64,000 nt of DNA from Dendrobium chrysotoxum. Taxonomy: Eukaryota > Streptophyta > Magnoliopsida > Asparagales > Orchidaceae. The translations under genes and the position numbers were made by a program. Below the pieces are notes generated by a model. The model was not told the origin of the DNA and did not search any database. It saw only the letters and a list, made by a program, of their open reading frames with translations. Every line of letters begins with the position of its first letter. The stretch's first letter is position 1. Shown in pieces: positions 34,155 to 46,478 of the stretch. Where the stretch lies: the NCBI GenBank assembly GCA_019925795.1, contig CM034310.1:8842869-8906868 (forward strand). Reading direction: 5' to 3'.

Positions 34155-35540
34155 AACATGATGTAACCCTATATTCCCCTTGGTTATATAATCTCTAATG
34201 AAATGGTGCCTAATGTCTATATTTTTGGTCTAGGAGTTTTGAATTAGATTTTTGGAAATACAAATAACATTAGTGTTATCACACATGATTGCAATAGTGC
34301 TGACAGGGAGTTCAAAGTCAAGAATTTATTATTTAAGCCATAGTACTTGAGTAACATAGCTTCTTACAACTTTTTTTTATTTAATTGCTTCCTACAACTA
34401 TGAATTCCACTTTAATAATCAATAAGGCTACAAGGTTTTGTTTCCTACTAAACTAGCAGACTAAAGATTATCTTATGAATTAATAAGTTCCAGAAGTACT
34501 TTTTCTATCAACTCTACATCCTACAAAGTCTAAATCAAAATATCATATGATTGTGAAGGATGAACTATGTCTAGGATATCAGATTCCTAGGTTTGCATTC
34601 CTAAAAGATATCTAAGAATTCGTTTAACCACACTCATACGGGATTCTTTGGGATCAACCTGAAATCTAGTATAGAGACATGCACTAAACATGATATCAGG
34701 TCTACTAGCAGTAAAGTAAAGAAGTGATCCAATTATCTCTCTGTACTTTTTTTGGTCAATTGATTTTCTATTTGGATCCTTATCTAATTGAATGGCGGAG
34801 CTTATAGGAGTATTGATTGCCTTAGCATTATCCATCTAATATTTTTTAAGAATATCTTTGATATACATTGATTAGCTTAGAAAAGTTTCATCATCTATTT
34901 ACTTAAATCTAAGGAAATAGGTAAGCTCACCCATCATGCTTATCTCAAACTCCTCACTCATTATTTTTGAGAATTTATCACAAAGAATTTTATTTGTAGA
35001 TCCAAATAATATATCATGAATATAAATTTGAATAATAAGTAGATCTTGTCCTTCTTTTTATAGGAATAGGATGGTGTTTATACTACCCTTAATAAAAGCT
35101 CTATCTAGGAGGAAAGTGCTCAGCCTTTCATACTAATCTCTAAGTACTTGCTTCAATCCATATAATGACTTCTTTAGTTTGAATACATGATTGGGAAATT
35201 TAGAGTTCTCAAAACTTGGGGGTTACTCAATATATAAATCTTCTTTAATTATCCTATTTAGGAAGGCACTTTGAACATCCATCTGACAAAACTTGAATCC
35301 TCTAAAGTAAGCAAAGGCTAGTAGCACTCTTATGGCTTCTAGTCTAGGCAAAGGTCTTATAAAAATCAATTCCTTCAATTTGATTATACCCCTTAGCTAC
35401 TAATCTAGCCTTATTTCTAATTACTATGCTATAGTCATTCATCTTATTCTTAAAAACTCATTTGGTTCCTACAATACTCTGGTCTTTGGGCCTACTAACC
35501 AACTCCCAAACATAATTCCTAACCAATTGATTCAACTCTT
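34155..35540 (-). pseudogene. RNaseH and reverse transcriptase of copia-2
   Basis: Continues RNaseH after the insertion (34180-34560 matches 19390-19760). 34587-34835 encodes NTPISSAIQLDKD and ASRPDIMFS, the RT-RNaseH connection. RT follows to 35540 in broken frames parallel to copia-1, with the YVDD area near 35010-35030 no longer readable as YVDD in one frame. Many stops. Confidence 0.85.
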
Positions 35541-37115
35541 CTTACATAGCTAGGATCCAGAATTCATCAGATAATGCTTGATCTATATTTGAGGGTTCTA
35601 CCATAGATATAAAAGCAGAGTGGCTAACCTCCTTTCTAAGTCTATGACTACTTCTTACTCCCACTAATGGATCTGCTAGGATGAGGTCCTTAGGATGACT
35701 AGATGAATATCTCCAATCTCTATGTAATGAGGTCTGAGGCTCTTCTCTATTTTCTAGGTTAATAGATTCAACTCCTTGGGTCACCTTAATCACTTCTTTT
35801 TCTTCAGATCTAGGTTCAATAGATCTATCAGATTCATCAAATACTATATAGTTGGTCTCCTTTACCACTAGTGTCCTCTTATTAAAAACTCTATAGGATT
35901 TACCTACAGTTGAATAGCCTAGGAAAACTCCTTCTTCAGATTTTGGCTAATAGAGATTTTCCATTCTTTAGAAAGAACACCTTACATCTAATGATTTAAA
36001 GGTGAGAGAGATTGGGTGTTTTTCCTTTGAGTAACTCATAGGGTATCTTATTGAGCTTGGATCTGATATTAACTCTATTAAGAACATAGCAAGCAATATT
36101 CACTACTTCTGCCTAGAAATACTTAGAAAGTGAGCACTCTGTTAGCATGGCTCTAGTAGCTTCTACTAGGGTTTTATTCTTCCTTTCAGCAACCCCATTC
36201 TACTAAGGGGTTCTAAGAGCTAAAAAATTATGTTCTATACCTAGCTCCTAACAAAATGATTTAAACTTATCATTTTCAAATTCTCCACCAACATCACCAT
36301 GGATAGTTAGGATTTCACAGCCTATTTTTTTTAATCCATATGGAGAATGTCCTAAATTCCTTGAATGATTCATTCTTATATGATAGAAATCTAATCCAAA
36401 TAAATCTTGAGTAATCATCAATAATTACATATTCATATGTTTTTTCGCTTAAGCTAGTAGTGCTAACGAGTTCGAACATATCCATGTGAAAGACTTCTAA
36501 GGGTCTATATATAGTAATGTTCTTAATTGAGTGAAAGGAAGTTTTGGATTATTTTCTTAGTTGACAGGCATCATAAAGGTGGTCCTTAGAAAAATCTAAT
36601 CTAGGTATACCTCTAACTAGGACCTTTTGGGTTATCTTTATAAGGTTGTTCATGCTTGTATGGCATAGTCTCATATGCCATAGCTAGGATTCATCAGTAA
36701 TTATTTTCAAGCAAAGAGAATTTGTAGATTCAATACAATTTAAATCAAACATATAAATATTATTAATTCACTTTTCTTCCAAAATAATATTCCTATTTAA
36801 ACTAATCACATAACTAGTTGATAAAAATTTAATGTGAAAGCCTTTGTCATACAGTTGACTTATGCTAAGCAAGTTATATTTCAAGTCTTCTACTAGTAAT
36901 ATATTTTTAATAATAAAATTCTTAGAATTACCAACCATACACATACTTATGACTTTCATAGTGGTATTATTTCTAAGTGTAACCTTGCCTCCTACCCTCT
37001 CCTCTAGCATGATGAATAGCTTCATGTCTCTAATCATGTGCCTTGAGCATTCATTGTCCAAGTACCACAAACTCTCATTAGGCCTTTTTTGAGAGCACTC
37101 ATATAAAGTCAATCA
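35541..37115 (-). pseudogene. integrase and protease of copia-2
   Basis: 35542-35868 is the integrase-RT linker (SSHPKDLILADP, then LRKEVSHSAFISMVEP). The integrase core (35900-36500) is broken by stops. 36768-37112 is protease: WYLDNECSRHM where functional copies have DSGCSRHM, so the catalytic DSG is changed to DNE. The frame is preceded by TGA at 37113-37115, the same gag-protease stop as in copia-1. Confidence 0.85.
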
Positions 37116-38550
37116 AACATTACATTTGGAAACCCAAGTGAGTTTGGGTTCCACCTTATGCCTTGATGAATGACTTGCATGCATGTTATGTCGTGATGCA
37201 AGTGGTTTAGGTTTCTATACTAGAGGTGTCCTATGGTTTATCTTGCAAGTATAGGCTATGTGACCAAGCATGCCACAAGAATGACACCTAACACTTGGGA
37301 AAGGGTTAACTAATCTATGTGGGTTATGGTACCTCATGATAGGGGTATATGATACATACAGTGATGTGGGATTATTCCATTGTGTCAATGTAGGTGGTAT
37401 TTTATTTTATGGCAATGCATAAATTTTTACTTTTAAGAATTGATTCGCACTTTCAAGATTTGTAATTTCCAATTTTAATGCATGCTCACTACTATTTAGT
37501 TTTGATGCACATGTTTCTGATTATTTGAATGTGTTTTCTATCTCATGATGCTCTGATTTCAAGGATTCATATGAGATGGATAGATAACATGCTTCTTATT
37601 TAGTGCATCATATTCATTAAGTAAAGACATATGATCCTTATCTAATACATAATGATCTATTCTAAGATTATCATGCTCTTTTTGCAAACTTGAGAAATTA
37701 GAATTGAAACAAGCATATATTTTCTTAAGCTTTTATATGAATTATAAATTTTTTAAAAAACATCAAATAATTTACTGTATGAACGCTCACATACCTCCTC
37801 TTGATCAGAATGTTCAAGACTATTATCTGTCATAAGGCATATATTGGTTACCTCCTCTTCCATTTCTATTTCTGATGAATCTAAAGTGGAGTCTACCCAA
37901 AATGCTTTATGCATCTATTGCTTTCTCTTTTTAACCTTTATCTTCTCTTCACCCTTCTCCTTGATCGTCTGAGCTTTTTGGTTGGGGCAATCCATCCTCA
38001 GATGACCTAGCTTTCTACATTTAAAACAAATTGAATTAGATGATGCTTTGAAATTCTTATTTGGTTTACCTTTATTCCGCTATTGATTGTGCTTATATTT
38101 TCTTCTTAGGATGTTTTTTAATTATCATGTCATCAGTGTCATGTCATCATCTTCCTCAACTGCAGAGGTATCACTTTCTGATTCATTTACCTTGAGTGCC
38201 ACTATTCTATCCTTTCTCTTATCTCCTGCATCCTATAAGCTCTAACTCACACCTTGCTCATTGGCAATAAGTGAGCATAACAAGTTATTTAGAGAATAAA
38301 TGCTAATATCCTTTAATTCACAAATGATAGTAACATTAGCATCATAATTACTAGGTAAACATCGAAGAATTTTATTCTCTTTCTCAGAATTTGAAAGCTC
38401 TCTACATAAAGCATACAGAGATTTCATGATTTGTGTAAACCTAGTATACATATCTGAGATGGTTTCATTAGGTTTCATGCGAAAGAGTTCATAATCGTGC
38501 AACAGAATGTTCAACCTATATTATTTAACTTCACTAGTTCTTTCATATGT
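37116..38550 (-). pseudogene. gag of copia-2, C-terminal two thirds
   Basis: Parallel to 22324-23780 of copia-1. The intact piece 38242-38514 encodes NILLHDYELFRMKPNET and KILRCLPSNYDA. A zinc-knuckle region lies near 37985-38030, and the coiled-coil-like region near 37600-37750. Interrupted at 38550 by the large insertion; the N-terminus is at 46073-46419. Confidence 0.85.
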
Positions 38551-40131
38551 GTTTGATTGAAAAGTTGTTGGGTTTTGAAAAGCATAATTTTCTTTCGGAA
38601 GAATTAATTTTTTAGAATTTTAGTTTTGAAATTGAACATGTCATTAGGAATGACATATCACCTTGGGAGATGAACATATCATTCCCTAATGGGTTCAAGT
38701 TATGAAACTTTGAATTTATCATGATTGTCATAGCTAAACTCAGGAAAGACAATATATGATCCCGAAGGATCAAAGTTATGTTTAATTAAGAGTTTGACTA
38801 TAATAATTTAGATAAGTGATCATTAATTTTATAATTAAAATTATAATAATAAAATGATATATCTTCCTAAAGAAAGAAAATATTGTTCACTATTAGTCAT
38901 TTGAATATGATGATAATGATCATTAGATTTAATTTTTTCCCAAAGAGAATTAATGGAAGCTTTAAAAAGATCGATTTTGAAATTTTGATCTGGGTTTTAA
39001 ATCTCCTATAAGTAGAAGCCATCGTAGTTAATTACAATATAAAAAAGTTGAATTTCTTATAAATACTCTCGATTAAAATAGCCATAAAAATTTTATTTAA
39101 GATTTCAAGGCTTGATGTCAAAGGAGGTGAGGATTGGAATTTTCAGTCGGGATTGGATCAAAATTGAACACTTATTTTTAGGGTCATAGGAGGAAGGGTA
39201 GAAGGCACCTGAGATTTTAAAATAATACAGAAGTTCCCCAGCCTATCTTAAGTGTTGGGCTCAAATTTGAATTGAAAGAGATTTAAGCTTCAATGATCAA
39301 TTATATCAAAAAGTTGGGATTCAATTCCCAGAAGATTGAGGTTTTATAGCCTGAGCCTGCCTCAGAACCTAAATCTAAATTGGTACTGAAAATTAATAAC
39401 TCGAACCTAGCTAATGCAATATATATAAGATTTGGACTTACCCCGGCCTGGATTGGGGAGCCAGCTAACCAACTAAATGCTTTAAAACCATGAGTTTGAT
39501 CTTTTATATTAGAGTGGTAGGAACATTTAATTAAGATAAGCTTTAGAGAATAGGGCTGATATCTATAGTAGTCCTTAATTGGCCCTTTAACTTATATTGG
39601 GTAGTATGAAGCTTAAAGTAAATGCAATTAAGTTTTAGACTCAATTTAATTTGTAACTAATGCAATGCATACTAGTTGACTTAACAAATGCTTAAATTAA
39701 ATATGAAGCAATTTTAAAAAGGCTTAAAAATAAGTTTTTCCCTAAAATGTATAGATTTCCCTTGACAGATCTGCACCCTTATAGGCCCGGTGGTTTGCCA
39801 AAACCCGCAGGCAGGGAGGTACCTAACAAAAGGAAAGAATAAAGCATCAAATATATTATGAGAACTCCCGATGGACCTAGCTTACATCTTAAAATTTTAG
39901 ATTTCTATGTGAACTTAAAAGTTTTAATTTTGTTTAAGTAAAAGAATTTTAATGTTCCCTCATGAGCCTCCGATCAGGCTCCAGGCTAAAACAAAGATCG
40001 ACATGCAAGAGCTCCAAAAAACTATTAAAATAATGCAATCCTATATCACAATCAGCATCAAACAATCAATCAAAAAATCAAATAAATAAATAAAATGTCC
40101 ATAGGGAAGGGCCTTTTAATATTACAACCCA

Positions 40132-41057
40132 CACTTCAGGAAAATCGCCTATTACCAACGAAATTTTCGGCGCATTTTTGGCGGACTCTTTTTCGGAGGA
40201 TTTTCTAGCGACTTTCTGACGGATAAAGATGAAATATTTCTATATAAGTTTTAGCAAGATTTTTCGGTGGTTTTCTCACAGCTTTCAGGCAGATTGTTTT
40301 TTTTTTATGATTTTTCCGGCGAATTTTTTGATGGATTTTAATAATTTGTTATTTCATTAATTAATAATTTCATAGCCTATTTTAAATAATTATTAATTTA
40401 ATAAGCTTAAATAATTAAAATTTAGTTATTAAAGTAATAATTAGTTTAATTATTTATTAATAACTTTAATATTAATATTAATAACTTTAAATTATCATTC
40501 TATCAATAACTTTAAAATTAATATTATTATAAATAACTTATTTTAATAATTTATTATCTTAAATTTTTTAAAATTTTTTCTAGACCTATTTATTTAAATA
40601 TATAATAGTTCATAATTTAACAAACTTTGCATCACAACAGAGTTGTTGACGGGCTAAAACCAAACAGCAGATCTTGGTTTGGATTCTCCACTCAGAGAGG
40701 TGGCCAGGCCGGAGCAGCTGGGCAGCATTTGCGAGAAGGTTTGGAGGTCGGGGCAGTTGGGCAGTAGGCGGGGGTAGCTCGTAGGAGGGGGAAGCCAGGT
40801 AGGCCTAGCGGGTAGCTGAGCTGAATTTTTTTAAATTGAATTTTTTAGTTATTCTAAGGGCATTTTTTCACCGGGTAGCTGCCAGAAAAATTGTCGACAA
40901 AAAATTCTGTTGAAAATTTTTTCTGGCGATTTTTGTTCGCCGGAAAAAGAATTTTGGCGCTCATTTTACCGTCAAAATTGTTTTCGCCATAAAGCCGCCA
41001 TAACTTAATAATTTTTCACCAAAAATTCTGTCGGTAATGCGTATTTTTCCAATATTG
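40132..41057. mobile_element. non-autonomous CACTA-type DNA transposon
   Basis: 926 bp with ends CACTTCAGGAAAATCGCC (left) and, reverse-complemented, CAATATTGGAAAAATACGC (right), followed on both sides by ATTACC-GAC-GAATTTT-type inverted repeats, and flanked by an exact 3-bp duplication CCA (40129-40131, 41058-41060). The terminal CACT(A) and 3-bp duplication are the CACTA (En/Spm) signature. Subterminal DNA is full of short GGCG/CGCC words. The centre (40640-40830) is GC-rich without a transposase. It needs a transposase from elsewhere. Confidence 0.8.
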
Positions 41058-42131
41058 CCACGGTCTGCAGAAAGTAAAGTGGCTTGGTACCACAGTCAAC
41101 AACATTGATTCTACTCCTGAGACTTAAGTGAATTTGAGAATGAGATTCTTCTCGATCTCCACTTTTTCATCTTTCTATAAAATTTTGGGATCCTTCGGGT
41201 CTGGATATCCAAATTAAAAGAAACTCTCCCTCTAAAGGGGTATTTCTTTTCCCTTTGGATTTTTAAATTATCCTAACGTAATCTTCTAAATGGAGGAGAA
41301 TTCTCCCCTAAGGGATGTTCTCTCTTCTTTGGAATCTAAGTTGGATACTTATATATCCCCTCTCAAGTATCACTTTGATTTACAACTTAATAAATTCAAA
41401 TTATATTTAATAAAAATTGATAATCTAGACTCAATCAACCTGCAGGGTTATTCTAAGCAATTATATTTAAATCATCCTAAGCAATTAATATAATGAAATT
41501 TAAAATGTTCAAAATAGCCACACTTGGCTATGCTCTTTTAATTTTTAAAGGGGGACTTAACATTCTACAACACGTGTAGATATTTGATTAATTTAAATTT
41601 AACTTTGCCTACTTTAATTTCAATGCCCTGTATGAGTATAGCAACCTACATAAGATTGTACTAGCATTTAAATCGCCCCTATCCTAAGGTTAAATCTAAC
41701 TCCCATCAATCAAATCATAGAGTGTAAAATTTAAATAAATAATCACAGTAATATTAACAACTAGCATGCACTGAAGGCTCAAAAAACCCGGCACATAGTA
41801 GAAAAGTAAATATCGCCCTAGCCTAGATCTAAAAGTGGTGCCCTAGAAAACTATCTAAGTGTGTGCAGTAAGCTGTGTGGTTTAAATATGTCTTATATAT
41901 GGTAATTAGTTTAAGTTGTCTAAGGTTTATGTTTGTTGAAGGTTCAAGGGTAAATTTAGTTGAAGTTCAAATATTAACTTGTTAATGTTTATTTTATAAT
42001 TATATTTTTGAGGTTGATTGATTAAATGGATTTAATTAATTAAAAGTTAAATAATTAATATAATTTTAATTAAATTAAATTAGTTGCTAATTGTAGATGT
42101 TAAATTAATTTATATTTTCCATCAACTAGAT

Positions 42132-42410
42132 TATGGTGTTGTGCCACTAGGCTCGAGAAACAAAGTCTCCTTAGGACACATAGCCCCGCAGCCCGGAGTA
42201 GTCCATCTTAAAAACCTGATCGATATAGTTAAAAATTAAGAACTTTTAGTTTGTAAAATTATTAATAATCAATTGATTTTAATATTTTACACTCTATTGA
42301 ATCTATTTGTGGTGTTGTGCTACCTAGCTCGAGGAAAAAAGTCTGCTAAGGACATGTAGCCCTATAGCCCAGAGTAGTCCATCCTAAAAACTTCATATTT
42401 GGAGTGATTA
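42132..42410. repeat. two-copy tandem duplication inside the large non-coding element
   Basis: Blocks 42132-42235 and 42312-42410 share 'gtgttgtgc', 'ctcgag' and 'tagtccatc.taaaaac'. The sister copy near 1786-1875 has only one block. Confidence 0.7.
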
Positions 42411-45091
42411 TTGTGTGTTAAGGGGTTTGTTGAGTGATTTTAACATTGTCTTAACATTTTCTGAAATTTGAAATTCATTATCAAATTTTAGAATTTTCTG
42501 GAATATTTTAATTTATTAATTAAGGGACCAAAAATAGACTTTTATATTTAAAATGATTTCTGGAGTTTTGATATTTTTGTTAAATATTAGACCTAAACAT
42601 GAGTAATTAGACTTTGAGTTTGATCAAATTAGATTTTTCTACAATTAGTTATGAATTTTTGAAGTTTTAGTTAAAATTTAAACTAAAGTTGACTAAAAAG
42701 TTGACTTTTTTATTTTACGTTTTTTTGCTAATTTTATATATTTAATAAATATTATACCTTATATGGAGTACAATGATTTTGAGTTTGCTCAATTTAGAGT
42801 TTTCTATAATTAGTTATGATTTTTTAAAGTTTGTATATTTATTTGAATTATTTAATTTATTTAATTAAGGCCTTTTAATGATTTAGCTCCAAATAAAGTC
42901 CTAACTCCTTGAAATCAATTTCAAAGGTTAGGAATGACCTAAGGAGAGATTCCTAAGTGTTTGTTTGGGAATTTTATGGAAATTTTAATTATTTTTAATT
43001 AATTAAATATTAATTTTTACTTAAAATTAAATTATCCTCAAAATTGAAATCAAATTAAAACGATTTTAATTTTTTTTATTAAGGATTAAATTTTCATTAA
43101 TTTTATATATTATTTGAAATATTTTGATTTAATTTAAATTAATTATAAATTTTCAAAGTTTGGTTAATTAATGGATTTTTTAAATTACTTAATTAAGGAG
43201 ATTTTGATTATTCTGATCCAAACTTATTTTAAACTGCATGGAATCACTCCCAAAGCTCATAGATAACCCATAAAATTATTTTTACGAGTTTAGAGTTTGT
43301 TTGAGATTTTTTATAATTTTTAATTATTTTATATAATTAATTATTAATTTTCACTAAAACTTAAATTAAAGTTAAATTATAAGTCCAGTGATGTGGTTTT
43401 TATTTTTCCTAAATAAAGGATTAAGGTTTGGTTAGTTTTATATATTATTTGTAATTTTTGGAATTAATTTTGATTTATTATTTTTTTGAATTTTTTGGGT
43501 CCTAAAAAAGGCTAAATTTTGACTTAATTAATTTTCTGACATAATGACCTCCAAATCCAGTTAAATTTGGGCCTAAGGTATAAAATGTTAATAAGTTCAA
43601 TATTCTGAAGTTTCATCCCTATTGAATGTGTGTATAATTTCCTATAAATTTTCTAAGTTAACTAGGCCTTTTCCTTAATTATTTTTCCTAGGTGTCTCTA
43701 GTGCTCAAATGGTTTTGAAATTTTGGTCACCTAATCCTGGTATATATGCAAGCATTCCAAAGTAATCAAATAACCTAATTCTATCAATTTGGAGAGTTAT
43801 GAATTTTCAAAGTTTTGGGTCCAAAATGGACCCATTACCTTAAAAATTCACATCACAGCAATCCTTTGAGCATCTGGACCTAAAAAAAATGCAGAGAATG
43901 CCTAAGATACTCAAAAATAGTTCACCAAAGTTTGTACTCAATTTGTTCACAGGATTATGAGAAAATTTCTAAAAAAAGATTTTAAATAATGTCGAATAAC
44001 TCCAGACCTTTCCAATGAGTCTAAGAACATCAAATTTGGTGAAAAAATTAAATTTCTATGAATGCTTGAAATTTCTAAGTATTTAATTAAATTTTTTAAT
44101 TCGATTTGAGAAAAAATGGCGGTGCCACCGTGTTAGGAGTTGACACCTATCCTCAGGTGTGACTAAATGAAATCGCAGATGTGGTTTTGACTTAGCCATG
44201 TCAGCGAAGCTTTGTCACCGTCTGATCTGAGCTGGAGCGATGTGGACGGCTGGGATCGTGCCACATTAGCATGAAGAAAATATGGAAAACCCGCATTCGA
44301 GCCCTAAGGAGGACACGCAATTTTGTTGGTCAACCAGGCATATTAGGGGCCATCCGATCTTGCTTAAGAAATAATCGGACGGCTCCGATTCAATTAGAGA
44401 AAACTAGTTCAAAATGAACTAGAATATTCAAACACCCATAACTTTCAAAATACTCATCCAAATTGGATCCGTAGGCTTGCAACAACCATTTCAATGGTTG
44501 GGAGGGCTTTATTTATAGATATAGAAGCTGGGGGAGAGCTTGAGTGGGATAAATATTTTTGGGATTAAAGATTTTGGATGTAAAGAATAAAGCCCAGCTT
44601 CTTAAGTTAAATGGGAATTATCTTCCCACTCTAATGATTACTTGCTCTTGATTGAGAGAGAGAGGAAGCTTAGGGTATTGCCAGGTATCTATTCCAGTCA
44701 CCAAAATGCAGGAGAGCTTGGATTTATTAGGATGATTTGGCTTGCGAAGGTGGAAAAGACGCATAAGCATATAATTTGACTTGGTTGACTATTTTGACTA
44801 GTCAACCATGTCTTTGACATATGAGGTGGTAGTCAAGTATTCATGCTAATTGATTGAAGTAGTCTTGAGGAGACTCAAGGCTATGGAATGAGAGTTTGAA
44901 TATATACATATGTATGAAGAGAAGTTTGATAAAATTTAGTTGAGTTGACTTGATTATTTAGTTAAACTAGTTAGGATTTAATCCAAAATAAAATTTGGAA
45001 ATGTTTGGACCATGATTGGAATAGCTTTTGGAATTAATTTGAGGGTTCAAATGGTTTGATTTAGTCATAGGGATTGATTTGGCTCATTTAA

Positions 45092-45640
45092 CCCTTAAAG
45101 GGTTATTTGGTCAACCTAGGTTGACTTGGTCAACCAAATTAACTCAGGGATAGGGTTTGGGCTTGAAAGATTTGATTTGATATTTGGAAACCAGTGGAGG
45201 TGGTCCCATAGTCTGGGGAAGTCATTTCAGTCAAAAAAGACTTATTGAGCCCTTAAAGGGCATTTGGGTCAACCCTGGTTGACTTGGTCAACTAGGTTGA
45301 CCCAGGGGCTAGAATTTGGTCCAACAGGTTTATTTCAGTATTTGGAGTTGAATGAAAGTTGTTCCATTCCAAAATAGGGTCATTTGATTCAAAATGACTA
45401 TTCATACCCTAAAGGGGTATTTTAGTCACTTTAGGTTGACCTGGTCAACTAGGCTTAACCATGGTTAGGGTTTGAGTTTAATATACTCCTAATGATAATT
45501 AGGATGTAGCAGAAGAGGTTTTAGGATTTAATTTGAAAATTTTATGTTAAAATTTCAAGAAAACTCCAAAATTATCCTTAAGGGGTATTTTGGTCATTTT
45601 GACCCCTGGTCAACTGGGGGTCAAAGTGGGTCTATAAAAA
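45092..45640. repeat. ~160-bp tandem repeat rich in W-box cores
   Basis: Units start at CCCTTAAAGG-like words at 45092, 45250, 45406 and 45576. Each holds GGTTGAC-TGGTCAAC-type inverted pairs of TTGAC, the core bound by WRKY factors. Confidence 0.7.
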
Positions 45641-46072
45641 TATAGTTTAATTCTTAACATATCATGATTAAGGGTTTGGATATGATTAGAGGGTTTGGAG
45701 AAGGCTCCAAATTCAAAATATTCTTAGTAGCAGGTCTAGTGGCATAGGCCATAAATATTTGAAGGTTTTATAGCCTTTAGATTTCATTCCAGTTTCTAAG
45801 ATTAGAGATCTCAAATTGAGCTCAAATTTGGAGGGTAGACCCCAGGTACATGCCTCATCAATATGCAATTGATAGATCATGAATCAGGGGTCATTTGACT
45901 AGGGTTTGAGATATTTAACAATTTATTAGAAAAGGCTTTCAGGACAGGGCCTTTGAACCTTGAATTTTGATTTGAAATCTGGATTTGATTTGGATTGATC
46001 TAAGATATGGGTAGATAGTAGGGTTTGGATTGGTCCTAGTGACCTCATATAATAATGATGTCAATAGTATGT

Positions 46073-46419
46073 AATATACAGTTTATCCCAAATGTCCTTT
46101 ACAATGGTATAAGTAGAGACTCTCAAGTAATCTTTAGACTTAAGAGCACGGGAAAAATAATTTAAACACTTTGCATTCTGTTGAGCTAAGTCCCTATCCT
46201 CATTGCTCCATTAATTAAACATTACCTCAGTTTTGATGCTATTAATAAATGAGAGGGTGAAGTATATCCCTCTTGTATTAAATATCACATGTAAAAATTA
46301 ATGGGTTGTAAGAAAGTAGACATGTGAATTTTTCAAAAATCAAACGGTATGTTATCAAATAAAAGTGTACGAGTTATAGAGTAGCCTTCCATGATGTTCT
46401 TATTTCTAAATTGTGTTAT
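46073..46419 (-). pseudogene. gag N-terminus of copia-2
   Basis: Matches 23790-24137 of copia-1. The initiator codon at 46419 is ATA instead of ATG. Frames are broken by indels (for example near 46250). Joined originally to 38550. Confidence 0.8.
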
Positions 46420-46464
46420 GGATCTTTTTTCTCTAGGTTTTCTAAATTACTATTTATGAGAACC

Positions 46465-46476
46465 GCTCTGATACCA
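46465..46476 (-). other. tRNA-Met primer-binding site of copia-2
   Basis: Minus strand TGGTATCAGAGC, intact, two bases inside the LTR that starts at 46479. Confidence 0.9.
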
Positions 46477-46478
46477 AT

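Larger units (their letters stand above)
38551..46067. mobile_element. 7.5-kb non-coding insertion in copia-2 gag (large LTR-type repeat)
   Basis: Splits gag cleanly; TATGT is found at both edges (38546-38550 and 46068-46072), consistent with a 5-bp target duplication. About 6.6 kb without the CACTA-type insert. No coding domain. Contains a duplicated ~100-bp block (42132-42235 and 42312-42410), and about four ~156-169 bp repeats rich in TTGAC/GTCAA (45092-45640). A degraded sister copy lies at 1-4660. Exact ends are uncertain by a base or two because TG/CA ends are not clear. Possibly a non-autonomous LTR element or very long solo LTR. Confidence 0.6.
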
